Shown: positions 26,215 to 35,148 of the stretch, one piece after another
How positions within the stretch are numbered: the stretch's first letter is position 1
Layout of the letters: the number at the start of each line of letters is the position of its first letter
From: Corynebacterium auriscanis
Lineage (GTDB): Bacteria; Actinomycetota; Actinomycetes; Mycobacteriales; Mycobacteriaceae
DNA length: 64,000 nt
Assembly (NCBI RefSeq): GCF_030408435.1
Contig: NZ_CP047046.1
Span: 2,276,572-2,340,571, forward strand
Direction: 5' to 3'
Notes under the pieces: generated by a model
Told to the model about the DNA's origin: nothing
The model's database searches: none
The model's input: only the letters and a program-made list of their open reading frames with translations
Translations under genes and position numbers: made by a program

Positions 26215-27639
26215 TTACACCTCACCAGTGTGGTTGCGGGTCGCGGAAATGGCCTTAACCTCGTTGGATACTTCCCGGATCGTCTTTGCGTTCGACTCGT
26301 TGACGACGGAACCGGTAGGCAGTTGAAACAGCGCGGCCAGTGCATCGGCATAACTGACCTGTTGCCCGCCGGCCGACAGGCGCTTGGCCTGCACGGTCGG
26401 TGTGTGCAGCAGTTTGTCCACGATACGGCGAACTGACTTTTGCACCTCTGCGCGGTGTTCCTGAGACATGCCTTCGGTGTGCTTTTCCAACAGCATCAGC
26501 TCTTCAGCCATCACATCGGCAGCCTTCTGGCGCAGAGCCTTGACTGTGGGGATGACCGATTGTGCCCGCTGCTGCTCCAGGAACTCCTCAAGCTCTTGGG
26601 CCACCACGAAGCGCGCAGAGTCTTCATCGGCCGCGGACTCTCCCGCCATGGTGGTTAATTCTTCGATGTTGAGGAGAGTCACACCCTCGTGCGCACCCGC
26701 CGCTTGCTCGATGTCCCGTGGCATGGACAGGTCCACCAACACGAGCGGGCGGATACGTTCGTCACCACCACGACGGGCCGGCTCCATGGCTTCCCTGACG
26801 GCCTCGCCGGTAACCACGCACTCCACAGCTCCGGTGGCGGACACGACGATGTCCACGGAAGCAAGCACATCGGCGATCGCACTAAACGGAACCGCGGACG
26901 CGTTCACTCCGGCCTCACGTGCATGGCCGACCAGATTTTCCGCCCGCGACAGGGTTCGGTTCGCGACGGTAATGTGTTCTACTCCCAACTTGCCCAAGTG
27001 GGTAGAGGCCAACGAAGCCATGGCTCCCGCACCGATTACTAAGGCGCGCTTGCCCATCAAATCGTCCACCCCACCTGGGGCGAGGTAATCCAGTGCCTTG
27101 TCCACTGCGAAAGACACCATGGAAGCACCCGCGGAATCAATCGCAGTTTCCGAGTGCACGCGCTTACCGGTACGTAGTGCCCGTTGGGTTAGGTCGTGCA
27201 ACGTACGGCCAACCGTGCCGGTTTCCTTCGCATTCTGGTAGGCCCCGCGCAGCTGACCAATGATCTGCTGCTCCCCCATCACCATCGAGTCCAACCCGGA
27301 TGCCACGTTCAACATGTGCTCCGCGGCGGCGTCAGAATAGTGCACATAAAGGTGTGGCTCCAGTTCCTCGGCAGGAACGGAAGAGAACCGAGAGATGGTC
27401 TCGACAACGTGGTCCAAACCGTCGTGGAATGCGTTGGCAACCGTGTAAAACTCCATGCGGTTGCACGTGGACAGCACGAGGGATTCGCTCAACGCATCGG
27501 ATTCGGTGAGCGCTAGCTGCAGTTTCTGCATGTCTGCATTCGCCACTGAAACCTGTTCCAGCATCATGACCGGGGCGGAGCGGAAGGATAACCCAACGAG
27601 CAACACCTGCGCGGACCCTGTCCTGGCGTTACTGACCAT
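26215..27639 (-). CDS. hemA: HemA, glutamyl-tRNA reductase
   Basis: HemA reduces glutamyl-tRNA(Glu) to glutamate-1-semialdehyde with NADPH, the committed and usually regulated step of C5 heme synthesis. It has 474 residues. The nucleophilic Cys is in LSTCNRMEFY (about residue 59). The tRNA/active-site region follows in HLLNVASGLDSMVMGEQQIIGQ form. The NADPH Rossmann motif is VIGAGAMASLA (about 200) and the C-terminal dimerisation helix region begins near 330. ATG 27639 has GGGAGG upstream. The promoter region contains a 65-bp duplication. In C. diphtheriae hemA is controlled by the ChrSA and HrrSA heme-responsive systems; control here is inferred. Confidence 0.95.
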   Translation of the reverse strand: MVSNARTGSAQVLLVGLSFRSAPVMMLEQVSVANADMQKLQLALTESDALSESLVLSTCNRMEFYTVANAFHDGLDHVVETISRFSSVPAEELEPHLYVHYSDAAAEHMLNVASGLDSMVMGEQQIIGQLRGAYQNAKETGTVGRTLHDLTQRALRTGKRVHSETAIDSAGASMVSFAVDKALDYLAPGGVDDLMGKRALVIGAGAMASLASTHLGKLGVEHITVANRTLSRAENLVGHAREAGVNASAVPFSAIADVLASVDIVVSATGAVECVVTGEAVREAMEPARRGGDERIRPLVLVDLSMPRDIEQAAGAHEGVTLLNIEELTTMAGESAADEDSARFVVAQELEEFLEQQRAQSVIPTVKALRQKAADVMAEELMLLEKHTEGMSQEHRAEVQKSVRRIVDKLLHTPTVQAKRLSAGGQQVSYADALAALFQLPTGSVVNESNAKTIREVSNEVKAISATRNHTGEV

Positions 27640-27684
27640 GGGTATCTGGACCTCCCTAGAAGAGACTTATTTACGAACGTCTAC

Positions 27685-27712
27685 GGTATCCCTTAACCCA
27701 CCCCGATGACAA
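27685..27712 (-). promoter_or_regulatory. Predicted hemA promoter
   Basis: On the minus strand a -35 element TTGTCA (27707-27712) is followed after 16 bp by GATACC (27685-27690). This is about 45 bp upstream of the hemA ATG, with a GGGAGG ribosome site near 27650. The downstream copy of the 65-bp repeat ends only six bases before the -35. Confidence 0.5.
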
Positions 27713-27717
27713 AACGT

Positions 27718-27855
27718 AGGTGAGGAACTGTTATATGAACGTTCCCTAAGACACCCACCAACCCCCAACCACAGCGGCGACGGAACAAAAAGGTGAGGAA
27801 CTGTTATATGAACGTTCCCTAAGACACCCACCAACCCCCAACCACAGCGGCGACG
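27718..27855. repeat. 65-bp direct repeat pair upstream of hemA
   Basis: Two identical 65-bp copies (27718-27782 and 27791-27855) are separated by 8 bp. Each contains the interrupted palindrome GGAAC-N12-GTTCC (27724-27745; 27797-27818). The pair abuts the predicted hemA -35 and may hold operator sites. Confidence 0.95.
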
Positions 27856-27871
27856 CCCACCGACCCCATTT

Positions 27872-28165
27872 TTACCCCAGCGCCTCCGCAAGCTCATCGT
27901 TGTCAACTTCCCAGCACGCGAACTCTTCATCGTCGATCAGCACTACTGGTACACGGTCCCCGAACTCCAATGCCAACTCTCCACCGACGCCCCCCTCATC
28001 CACATCCACGACCTCCAGTAGGGCCCCGGCCTCCGCGACCACGGGCGCAATCTGCTCCCGGACCCGCGCGCATGAGCCACATGTTTTGCGGGTCAGGAGC
28101 GTAACAGTGCGCAGCCCCGTCATCTCGCGCTGCATGCCACTGTTGCCACTGCCACCTGTATCCAT
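27872..28165 (-). CDS. Glutaredoxin-like (thioredoxin-fold) protein
   Basis: This is a 97-residue thioredoxin-fold protein with the redox motif CGSC ([17 protein letters not shown], Cys near residue 22) and the cis-Pro loop [13 protein letters not shown]. It matches the small glutaredoxin-family (DUF836-like) gene that precedes hemA in mycobacteria. ATG 28165 was chosen because a strong GGAGG lies nine bases upstream; a GTG at 28222 has no such signal. Its physiological partner is unknown. It ends in acidic residues ([12 protein letters not shown]). Confidence 0.85.
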   Translation of the reverse strand: MDTGGSGNSGMQREMTGLRTVTLLTRKTCGSCARVREQIAPVVAEAGALLEVVDVDEGGVGGELALEFGDRVPVVLIDDEEFACWEVDNDELAEALG

Positions 28166-28286
28166 CGAACGTTGCCTCCACTCTTCCCGTATTCGTTTCC
28201 CCCGTGAGTCTAGTCCTCTCACGCGACAACCCCTTCTACCCAGATCCGCGTCAGCATGCGAGGCAGCCTGCGGTAAGTTAGGGACT

Positions 28287-29435
28287 GTGAAATTCGAGCC
28301 CCGTCATCTGTATACTGCCGCGGTCGCCCAATACGAACGGACAGAGCAGTCCGCGGGCCGTATTGCACGTGCGATTAATGGCCGCGCGCAGGGGGTTTAC
28401 CGCGAAATCCTCAGCCGCCGGGTTTTTCCAGCACGTGGGGAAAGCGCACAAAGGGAGGCCGGCGAGGCGTCGGCAAAAATAGCCCTCCAGCCCACCGTCA
28501 CTGAAACAGACGACCGGTTGGGGCATGCGGCGTGGAAGCATAGCGTGACCCGGGAGCAACTGCAGGGTGGAATCGCCAACGTGGAGGGCGCGGCTGCCGC
28601 GGCGCGAGGTCGCCATCATTTGAATGTCCCGGATCCCAACATCCCGCAGGACCCTGGCGCGGCCGCCTTTTTCGATGTGGATAACACGCTAATCCGTGGC
28701 GCGTCCATTTTGCTGTTCGCGCGAGGGTTGGCGAAGAGGCGGTTTTTTACGATCGGTCAGATCGTGGGATTCGCATGGAAACAGCTGAAATTCCAGCTGG
28801 TGGGCGAAGAGAATGCCGGCGATATTTCTGAGGGTCGCGATCAGGCCTTGGGGTTTGTGAAGGGGCGTGAAGAATCTGAGGTCGTGGCATTGGCCGAGGA
28901 AATCTGGGCGGCCACAATTGCCGAACGCATCTTCCCCGGCACCCGAGAACTGGCGGATATGCACCTGCAGGCGGGCCAGCAGGTGTGGCTGGTTTCCGCT
29001 ACCCCAGTGCAGTTAGCGCAGGTCATTGCCCGCGAACTGGGCTTCACCGGGGCGTTAGGCACCGTCTCCGAAGTGAAGGACGGTAAGTTCACTGGCCGGA
29101 TGGTCGGCGACCTCCTGCATGGCCCCGGTAAGAAGTATGCGGTGGCTGCGCTTGCCGAGCGCGAGGGCCTAGACCTGCAGCGCTGCACGGCCTATTCCGA
29201 TTCCGTCAATGACGTACCCCTATTGTCCATGGTGGGGACTGCGGTGACGGTCAACCCGGATTCCGCCCTGCGCTCCGAAGCTAAAAAGCGTGGCTGGGAA
29301 GTGCGGGATTATCGCCGCCGCAAGCGCGCATGGCAACGCGTTCGCAACAGCGCATCGTCAGCCAAATCGAGTGCGAAGTACGCCGGCAACCGGGCTCGAA
29401 TTGAGGCACTCCAGCTGCGGGGTCGCCGGCGGTAG
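28287..29435 (+). CDS. HAD-IB phosphatase, SerB1/CicA type
   Basis: This 382-residue protein carries a HAD-IB phosphatase domain. Motif I is FFDVDNTLI (about 132-140), motif II is WLVSATPVQ and motif III/IV is [11 protein letters not shown]. The N-terminal 125 residues are polar and unassigned; the basic C-terminus ([15 protein letters not shown]) is unusual. It occupies the place of mycobacterial SerB1, annotated as phosphoserine phosphatase, although this subfamily's true substrate is unclear. The start GTG 28287 has AGGGA close upstream. It is convergent with the bS22 gene; a hairpin lies between. Confidence 0.85.
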   Translation: MKFEPRHLYTAAVAQYERTEQSAGRIARAINGRAQGVYREILSRRVFPARGESAQREAGEASAKIALQPTVTETDDRLGHAAWKHSVTREQLQGGIANVEGAAAAARGRHHLNVPDPNIPQDPGAAAFFDVDNTLIRGASILLFARGLAKRRFFTIGQIVGFAWKQLKFQLVGEENAGDISEGRDQALGFVKGREESEVVALAEEIWAATIAERIFPGTRELADMHLQAGQQVWLVSATPVQLAQVIARELGFTGALGTVSEVKDGKFTGRMVGDLLHGPGKKYAVAALAEREGLDLQRCTAYSDSVNDVPLLSMVGTAVTVNPDSALRSEAKKRGWEVRDYRRRKRAWQRVRNSASSAKSSAKYAGNRARIEALQLRGRRR

Positions 29436-29476
29436 TGGCCTAAGCCAGGAATCCGTACCCGTTGCGAACACGGAAA

Positions 29477-29516
29477 ATCCGCCCTCCTTGGACAAGGTTG
29501 AACAAGGTAGGGCGGA
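29477..29516 (-). terminator. Hairpin terminator for the bS22 transcript
   Basis: The arms ATCCGCCCTCCTTG (29477-29490) and CAAGGTAGGGCGGAT (29502-29516) pair with one bulged base. Read on the minus strand the stem is followed by TTTTCC. It lies between the convergent HAD and bS22 genes and may work both ways. Confidence 0.7.
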
Positions 29517-29555
29517 TACGATCTCCACAGTCCGGCGGAGGTGCCGGCGCGGAGA

Positions 29556-29657
29556 TTACTTTCCGAGCTTCCGTCGCTGAACGCGGGTCCGGCGGAGCAT
29601 CTTGCGGTGCTTCTTCTTGGACATGCGCTTACGGCGCTTCTTAATGACAGAACCCAT
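29556..29657 (-). CDS. bS22-type small ribosomal protein (AURKAIP1/COX24 domain)
   Basis: This 33-residue, extremely basic peptide has the sequence core [20 protein letters not shown] followed by [12 protein letters not shown]. It matches the AURKAIP1/COX24 domain proteins of actinobacteria, identified in mycobacterial ribosome structures as bS22 in the small subunit. ATG 29657 fits the invariant MGSVxKKRRKRM start; a longer frame to 29750 is not supported. A hairpin terminator follows. The gene sits beside the HTH gene and proC as in mycobacteria. Confidence 0.9.
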   Translation of the reverse strand: MGSVIKKRRKRMSKKKHRKMLRRTRVQRRKLGK

Positions 29658-29875
29658 AACGGGAACCTCGCTTTTCGTCGCTTCGCTTACAAATCTTCTA
29701 ACGCGCGGTACCGGCGATTTTGCACCCCTCACCAGCGTTGTTGCCTCCAAGCCACCGAAGCCGGTGAACTTTAGGAGCCACTGGGGAGCGCAAGTTCACG
29801 CTTGGTCCGCAGCCACGGTGCCGGGGGCGGTGCCGACACGAATGGTCATTACTTTACCCTGCCCCGCTGGTGAGA

Positions 29876-29921
29876 ACCAAAAACCCCCACCAACTCGGCC
29901 GGGACGCCGAGCAAGTGGGGG
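29876..29921 (-). terminator. Terminator of the BldC-like HTH gene
   Basis: The stem CCCCCAC (29884-29890) pairs with GTGGGGG (29915-29921), with an inner CTCGGC/GCCGAG helix. On the minus strand it is followed by a run of T (GGGTTTTTGG). It begins about 20 bp after the HTH stop codon. Confidence 0.85.
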
Positions 29922-29941
29922 CTTGGCTAAATAGCGCGGTC

Positions 29942-30142
29942 TTAGCCGGTCTGGGAAGGTGTGTACACCGATGCACCCAAGTACTCGTTAACTGCGCTTT
30001 CACGCACCCGGAAGTTACGGCCAACCTGAACAGCTGGCAGTTCCTCGGAGTGGATCAAACGGTAAACAGTCATCTTCGACACACGCATCAGTTTGGCAAC
30101 CTCCGCGACGGTCAAAAATGCTCCATTGTCGTTATTAGCCAT
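29942..30142 (-). CDS. BldC-like helix-turn-helix DNA-binding protein
   Basis: This 66-residue protein has a MerR/excisionase-type winged HTH. The helix-turn-helix is FLTVAEVAKLMRVSKMTVYR (residues 9-28) and the wing is VQVGRNFRVRESAVNEYL (about 38-55). It matches the BldC-like gene located between proC and bS22 in mycobacteria. BldC in Streptomyces is a developmental regulator that binds cooperatively to direct repeats; the target here is unknown. A clear terminator follows. The 219-bp upstream region (30143-30361) holds its promoter region and a GC-rich CCCCC/GGGGG hairpin (30335-30350). Confidence 0.88.
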   Translation of the reverse strand: MANNDNGAFLTVAEVAKLMRVSKMTVYRLIHSEELPAVQVGRNFRVRESAVNEYLGASVYTPSQTG

Positions 30143-30361
30143 GTAAATTCACTTTCCTTGCGCTGCCATGCGCTGCAGGCTTCCCCTCCTGCAGGACTTC
30201 ACACGTCAATCGCTCTTGGCCATAATAACGTGAATGTAGTGACTTGTGTGAGCTCAGGGGGAAATATATGTTTTTGTTACTTCAGAGAACCCCGATGACC
30301 TGCGGGGACGCATGTGACCAATGTGATCGTTGCGCCCCCTCCTCCGGGGGTTATACCGGGG

Positions 30362-31183
30362 TTACCCCAATTCACGGGAACGGTTAGCGCAATCCTCTGC
30401 CGCGTGGAAGAAAGCCTTCCGCAGACCGTGTTCCTCCAGGGCGCGCAAGGCTGCGGCGGTGGTTCCACCGGGGCTGGTCACCTTGGCACGCAACTCGGAT
30501 GGGCCATCACCGCCTTCTTCCTCTTGTCCGCGCACCATCATGGCTGCGGCGCCCTCAATCGTGGAGACCGCCAGCTGCTCCGCCAGTGGTCGCGGTAGGC
30601 CTTGTTGCACGCCTGCATCCACGAGCGCTTCAACGGCCAAGAAGAAGTACGCAGGACCGGAGCCAGACACTGCCGTGACTGCATCTAGGTCCTTTTCTTT
30701 GACGATGACCGCGGTGCCGACCTTACCCATGATTTCCTGCACGGCCTCTAGGTGATTCTCTTCAGCAAACCGTCCACCGGCCAGCGCACTGGTACCCTTG
30801 CCCACCAGCATTGGGGTGTTTGGCATGATGCGCACCACCGGGGTACCAGCGGGAAGGGCCGCCTCCATCGATTCCAGGGTCACACCCGCAGCCACAGAGA
30901 CAACCACAGTTTCACTATCGTTGTCGTCTAAGGTATCGGCCACCTCTTGGAAGACTGGGACAATAACGTCGGGCTTCACACAGTTAAAGAGGATATCCGC
31001 GCCCTCTGCAGCTTCCACTGCCTCCAAAGTGGTGATAACCCCGTATTTATCCTTGAGGTAATCTAGGCGTTTCTGCGCACGGTCAGCAACAACGACCTTC
31101 TTCGCGTCTCCTCCGTCGGCAATAATTCCCGACAGGAGTGCTTCACCGATATTTCCGCCACCAATAATTCCAATGTTTGTCAT
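30362..31183 (-). CDS. proC: ProC, pyrroline-5-carboxylate reductase
   Basis: This is the last step of proline synthesis, NAD(P)H-dependent reduction of P5C. It has 273 residues, normal for the family. The Rossmann motif IGIIGGGNIGEAL is at the N-terminus. VVRIMPNTPMLVGKG follows near 120, and the C-terminal signature region DAVTAVSGSGPAYFFL...ALVDAGVQQGLPR is near 160-190. ATG 31183 fits the family N-terminus. The C-terminal helix (EEHGLRKAFFHAAEDC) is typical. Gene order proC-HTH-bS22 is conserved with mycobacteria. Confidence 0.95.
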   Translation of the reverse strand: MTNIGIIGGGNIGEALLSGIIADGGDAKKVVVADRAQKRLDYLKDKYGVITTLEAVEAAEGADILFNCVKPDVIVPVFQEVADTLDDNDSETVVVSVAAGVTLESMEAALPAGTPVVRIMPNTPMLVGKGTSALAGGRFAEENHLEAVQEIMGKVGTAVIVKEKDLDAVTAVSGSGPAYFFLAVEALVDAGVQQGLPRPLAEQLAVSTIEGAAAMMVRGQEEEGGDGPSELRAKVTSPGGTTAAALRALEEHGLRKAFFHAAEDCANRSRELG

Positions 31184-31242
31184 GCACTCCAGCGTGCCAG
31201 CCTTCGTGATAGCTCGCCACCGTCGCCCCCTGACGTGCACAT

Positions 31243-31280
31243 AAAAAAGCTGCGCCGGTCGTTTCCAACCAGCGCAGCTT
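31243..31280 (-). terminator. Terminator of the KPAEKP-repeat gene
   Basis: The arms GCTGCGC (31249-31255) and GCGCAGC (31272-31278) pair, extended by flanking A/T pairs. On the minus strand the stem is followed by TTTTTTAT. It starts just after the stop codon at 31289. Confidence 0.85.
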
Positions 31281-31288
31281 CAGTGCCA

Positions 31289-32251
31289 CTACATGCCCAA
31301 AATAAGTCGCGGTCCCACCGTCAGCACCAGACCAACGATGAATGCCAGCAGTAGAATCCACTTGTCCTTGTGACGAAGGATTGCATGCACGATTCCCACT
31401 AGGAACAGAGTGACTGCCAAAGCAAGGATGAGAACGATGCCTGCGCCCATCCGGTCCCACAGCATCGAGAATCCGAAGAACACGCCAACGCCGAGCACCA
31501 CGGCCAGCAGCGCCTGAACGATCATCGCGGGCCAGGAGATGCGGTCGTCTTCATATTCAAGAACCTCGTGCTCCCCGAGCTGGGCCTGCAGCTTACGGAC
31601 CTCTTCGTTGTCGGGAAGGGGGGCTGAATTGCTCTTCGTTCCGGGCAGTTTTTCTTCTGGCAGCTTCTTTTCTTTCGACGCCACACGCTCCCGTGCCTCC
31701 GCCGGGACCTTCCCCTCTGTCTTCGCGCCAGGCTTCGAAGCCGCACCAGCACCCGCGGCCGCAACACCTGCAGCAGGGCGCGGTGCCTTAGTTGCGGTAC
31801 CCGTCTGTGGAGCCTCGACAGGCTTCTCTGCAACCTTGGCCGCTGGTTTCTCGGCAGGCTTCTCGGCAACCTTGGCCGCAGGTTTCTCTGCAACCTTGGT
31901 CACTGGCTTCTCAGCAGGCTTCTCCGCAACCCTAGCCGCAGGTTTCTCGACAAGCTTCTCAGCAACCCTGGCCGCTGGCTTCTCGGCAGGCTTCTCAACA
32001 ACCTTGGCCGCTGGTTTCTCGGCAGGCTTCTCAGCAAGCTTGGCCGCTGCCTTTTCAGCAGGCTTTTCCGCCCCCTCTTCCCCTTCAAGATGCTCATCTT
32101 TGACAACAGGGATGTTGCCAGTCAATTCAGCAACAGAAACACCGCCATGCTCCAAGCTGCGACGACGGCGGCGCGGACGATCGGCTTCGCCGTCCTTCGG
32201 AGTGCGGCCGCTCCTCGCCAAAAGCTCAGCGACGGTCAGCTTTTCGCTCAT
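31289..32251 (-). CDS. Membrane protein with a long Lys-Pro-Ala-Glu repeat region
   Basis: This 320-residue protein has three parts. The N-terminus (1-55) has a VAELLARSGR motif repeated in short form as VAELTG. A low-complexity region (about 57-150) is built of units like AEKPAEKPAAKV. The C-terminal part has three helices (about 241-262, 268-288 and 295-317). The position next to proC and ppx matches mycobacterial Rv0497-type proteins of unknown function. The repeat could form an extended cytoplasmic spacer like the TonB Pro-Lys region. Repeat number probably varies between strains. Confidence 0.8.
   Translation of the reverse strand: MSEKLTVAELLARSGRTPKDGEADRPRRRRRSLEHGGVSVAELTGNIPVVKDEHLEGEEGAEKPAEKAAAKLAEKPAEKPAAKVVEKPAEKPAARVAEKLVEKPAARVAEKPAEKPVTKVAEKPAAKVAEKPAEKPAAKVAEKPVEAPQTGTATKAPRPAAGVAAAGAGAASKPGAKTEGKVPAEARERVASKEKKLPEEKLPGTKSNSAPLPDNEEVRKLQAQLGEHEVLEYEDDRISWPAMIVQALLAVVLGVGVFFGFSMLWDRMGAGIVLILALAVTLFLVGIVHAILRHKDKWILLLAFIVGLVLTVGPRLILGM
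31797..32089. repeat. Degenerate coding repeats (KPAEKPAAKVAE)
   Basis: Imperfect units of roughly 36 bp, with words such as CTTCTCGGCAGGCTTCTC, recur across this stretch of the membrane-protein gene. Every unit keeps the frame. Confidence 0.75.
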
Positions 32252-32359
32252 CCCTTTTGTCCCATCATTGTCTAAAGCTCAACCTACAGTTCAGATATGT
32301 TACCCGTTGCCCCCTAGAACGCACGAAAACGCGCCGGGCGGCAACCACCTACAAGGAAG

Positions 32360-33295
32360 CTACCGCAGCAGCTCTTCCTGATCAGTGTGATAGAAAATCA
32401 CACCCTCGCGCAGCGCCCAGGGGCAAATATGCAGCGAATCGATCTCCAGCTTGCGCAGCGCCGCCTCTGCGACCAGCGCACCCGCAACGACCTGGTGAGA
32501 GCGGTCGGAACTCACACCCTCCAGCTCAGCTCGGTCCGCCGCAGTCATACGCGAAATGAACGCAATCAACTGGCGCAGACCCGCCTGAGTCAAGGTCCTC
32601 TTCACTCGCGGGCCTGCCGACGAAGGCGCAGCACCAGTCAGTCGAGCCAGCATCCTGAACGTCTTGGACGTACCCACAGCCAAATCGATCGGTCCAGCAC
32701 CCAAGAGCCTCTCTACAGGCACTTCCAGCTCGGCGTCGATATATTCCCGAAGCTCAGAGACGGCCTTCCGCGACGGCGGGTCCGTCTCAAACCACTGCCG
32801 GGTCAATCGGCCGGCACCCAAATCCAAGCTGCACGCGACATCCGGGTTCTCATCCACTCCAACGGACATCTCCAACGATCCGCCACCAATATCTAGGTCG
32901 CAAATCCGCCCCGCCGACCAGCCGTACCAGCGTCGCACCGCCAGGAACGTCAACCGCGCTTCTTCCTCACCAGTCAGGATCCGCAGGCGGACCCCAGTCT
33001 CATCCTCGACGGTATCTAACACGTCCTCGGAATTGGATGCAGACCGGATCGCCGACGTTGCAAAAGGCAGCATCTGCTCGCACCGGAACTGCTCGGACAT
33101 TTCCTTCGCCAGAGCAACCCCGGTCACGAGCTTATCCACGCCCTTGTCGTTGATGTTTCCCTTCTTATCCAGGTACTCCACCAGACGCATGGGAGTTTTC
33201 CAGTTACTCATCGGGGTTGGCGGGCCACCGCGGTGGGCGTCCACCACCACGAGGTGGACCGTATTACTGCCAACATCAAGCACACCTAATCGCAC
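32360..33295 (-). CDS. ppx: Ppx/GppA exopolyphosphatase
   Basis: This is an ASKHA-fold phosphatase of the Ppx/GppA family, cutting polyphosphate or pppGpp. It has 311 residues, the short actinobacterial form without the C-terminal HD domain. The N-terminal phosphate loop [18 protein letters not shown] is at residues 3-20. The catalytic Glu region is [13 protein letters not shown] and the second loop [14 protein letters not shown]. The start is GTG 33295. It is divergent from the Cys-rich protein and close to senX3-regX3, a neighbourhood tied to phosphate. In mycobacteria this type (Rv0496, PPX1) is active on short-chain polyphosphate. Confidence 0.92.
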   Translation of the reverse strand: MRLGVLDVGSNTVHLVVVDAHRGGPPTPMSNWKTPMRLVEYLDKKGNINDKGVDKLVTGVALAKEMSEQFRCEQMLPFATSAIRSASNSEDVLDTVEDETGVRLRILTGEEEARLTFLAVRRWYGWSAGRICDLDIGGGSLEMSVGVDENPDVACSLDLGAGRLTRQWFETDPPSRKAVSELREYIDAELEVPVERLLGAGPIDLAVGTSKTFRMLARLTGAAPSSAGPRVKRTLTQAGLRQLIAFISRMTAADRAELEGVSSDRSHQVVAGALVAEAALRKLEIDSLHICPWALREGVIFYHTDQEELLR

Positions 33296-33381
33296 CCCTT
33301 TACAGTAACGCGTCTACGGTGAATATCGTGAGTGGAACATCGAACTCTTCTGCCCCGTGGCCGTCGCCTACTATCTTTTCT

Positions 33382-34356
33382 ATGTCGACGCCCCCTTCTT
33401 CCCCAGCCCCCAATACCCCTCTGGCCAGCGGTTTCCCCGATGGAACCAAAGCGGATTTGTCCGTGCAGGCGGGTCAGGAATTGCCGGTAGATTTCTCGCG
33501 CGAATGGCTTGAATATCTCGACCCAGAAGATTCAGAGCACATCATTCAGATCGATCTGACATGGATGCTGTCAACATACCGGTGCCATTTCGGGACCAGT
33601 GCATGCCGTGGCATCGATTCTTCGAATCCCGATGCGGGCTGCTGCGGTCACGGCGCGTTCCTCACCGACGACGATGACCGCGAGGCACTCAAGACCGTTG
33701 CCGAGGCCCTCACTGATGAAGACTGGCAGCTGCGCCGGTGGTGTTTGAACCGGACTGAGCGCGGTGATGGTTCCGTTGGCGATATTGCCGACCTCGAACC
33801 CTGGTTGGAGTGGGACGAACTAGAAAACGACGAGGGTGACATGGAACCCGCGCTCAAGACCATCACCTCAAACGGGGCTTGCGTGTTCGCCAACCGCTCC
33901 GATTTCGACGGCAACAAGGGTTGCGCGCTCCACGGGTGGGCGTTGAACAACGATGTCCCGTTGACCGTCGCCAAGCCTGAAGTCTGCTGGCAGCTCCCCC
34001 TGCGGCGCCTCGAGGCCTGGGAAACCCGTCCCGACGGCCGCGAGCAGCTGCGCACCACGATTACCGAATACAACCGTCGTGGCTGGGGGGACGGGGGCGA
34101 GGACTTCGATTGGTACTGCACGACCGACCCCAACTGTCACGTTGTGGATACCCCGACTGCCGATTCCCCCGCGATCTGGTCCACTCACCGGGACGAGCTG
34201 ATTGAGCTGATCGGTGAGTCCTCCTATGAAGTGCTCGCCGATCACTGCCGCCAGCGCGAAGCGATGGCGAGGGTCTCCCCCAGCGGGTTTCCACTTCTTG
34301 CTATACACCCCGCGACGGCGGTCGCAGCTGGGCGTCGGGAAGAAAAGAAGAACTAG
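33382..34356 (+). CDS. Cysteine-rich conserved protein, unknown function (Rv0495c-like position)
   Basis: This 324-residue soluble protein has conserved-looking cysteine clusters: [14 protein letters not shown] followed by AGCCGHGAF (about 72-97), then NGACVF, KGCALHG, EVCW and YCTTDPNCH further on. Such spacing suggests a metal or Fe-S site. The neighbourhood ppx/regX3 fits the conserved hypothetical family represented by mycobacterial Rv0495c. ATG 33382 was chosen; an upstream GTG at 33329 is possible. Its TAG overlaps the regX3 TAG on the opposite strand in a shared CTAG. No function is claimed. Confidence 0.75.
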   Translation: MSTPPSSPAPNTPLASGFPDGTKADLSVQAGQELPVDFSREWLEYLDPEDSEHIIQIDLTWMLSTYRCHFGTSACRGIDSSNPDAGCCGHGAFLTDDDDREALKTVAEALTDEDWQLRRWCLNRTERGDGSVGDIADLEPWLEWDELENDEGDMEPALKTITSNGACVFANRSDFDGNKGCALHGWALNNDVPLTVAKPEVCWQLPLRRLEAWETRPDGREQLRTTITEYNRRGWGDGGEDFDWYCTTDPNCHVVDTPTADSPAIWSTHRDELIELIGESSYEVLADHCRQREAMARVSPSGFPLLAIHPATAVAAGRREEKKN

Positions 34357-35045
34357 CCCTCGAACTTGTAACCCAGCCCTCGCACCGTAAGCAACAGCTG
34401 CGGGCGAGACGGGTGGCGCTCGATCTTGGAGCGTAGACGCTTGATGTGGACGTCGAGAGTCTTCGTATCACCCACATAGTCCACGCCCCACACGCGGTCG
34501 ATCAACTGCCCGCGAGTCAGAACCCGACCAGAATTCCGCATGAGGTATTCCAGCAAGTCGAACTCCTTGAGTGGCATGGGAACGGGCTCACCATCCACGG
34601 TGACGATGTGCCGCTCCACGTCCATGACCACGCGATCCTCACGCAAGATCTGACCGTCATCGAACTGCTCGGGCTGCTCCTGCTCCCCACCTCGGCGTAG
34701 CACCGCGCGAATACGGGCGATGAGCTCCCGGGCGGAGTATGGCTTGGTGACGTAATCATCCGCCCCCAGCTCCAAGCCCACCACTTTGTCGATTTCACTA
34801 TCCCGGGCGGTGACCATGATCACGGGCACAGAGGATGTCTGCCGCAGCTGACGACAGACCTCGGTGCCGGACATCCCCGGCAACATGAGGTCCAAGAGAA
34901 CAATGTCGATATTCTCAGCGGCGAACGTATCTAGCGCCGTCGGGCCGTCAGCCGCCACATGAACCTCAAAACCCTCCTTCTTCAAAAGGAACGCCAAGGG
35001 CTCGGCCAAAGACTCTTCGTCTTCAACTATCAATACGCTCGTCAC
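34353..35045 (-). CDS. regX3: RegX3, OmpR-family response regulator
   Basis: This 230-residue regulator is the partner of SenX3. The receiver domain (1-118) shows the acidic pocket VEDEE, the phospho-acceptor Asp52 in LLDLMLPG and the Lys in VTKPYS. The OmpR-type winged helix (about 130-228) includes [12 protein letters not shown] and [13 protein letters not shown]. In mycobacteria RegX3 controls the phosphate-starvation response. GTG 35045 gives the conserved N-terminus [14 protein letters not shown] 35066 adds seven residues. It is 103 bp downstream of senX3 and converges on the Cys-rich gene with overlapping stop codons. Confidence 0.94.
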   Translation of the reverse strand: MTSVLIVEDEESLAEPLAFLLKKEGFEVHVAADGPTALDTFAAENIDIVLLDLMLPGMSGTEVCRQLRQTSSVPVIMVTARDSEIDKVVGLELGADDYVTKPYSARELIARIRAVLRRGGEQEQPEQFDDGQILREDRVVMDVERHIVTVDGEPVPMPLKEFDLLEYLMRNSGRVLTRGQLIDRVWGVDYVGDTKTLDVHIKRLRSKIERHPSRPQLLLTVRGLGYKFEG

Positions 35046-35148
35046 GATGCGAAACTGACCTTCCACAAGTTGCGGGTTTACCTGCTGTGAATGTTACCGT
35101 CATCGCACGTTTCGTGCGCGGTAACCAGCACACGGGGTAGACGGGGCT

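Noticed and set aside
30335-30350. CCCCC/GGGGG hairpin after proC as a terminator
   Set aside because: The stem is only five pairs and has no T-run on the minus strand, so it was mentioned but not listed as a terminator.
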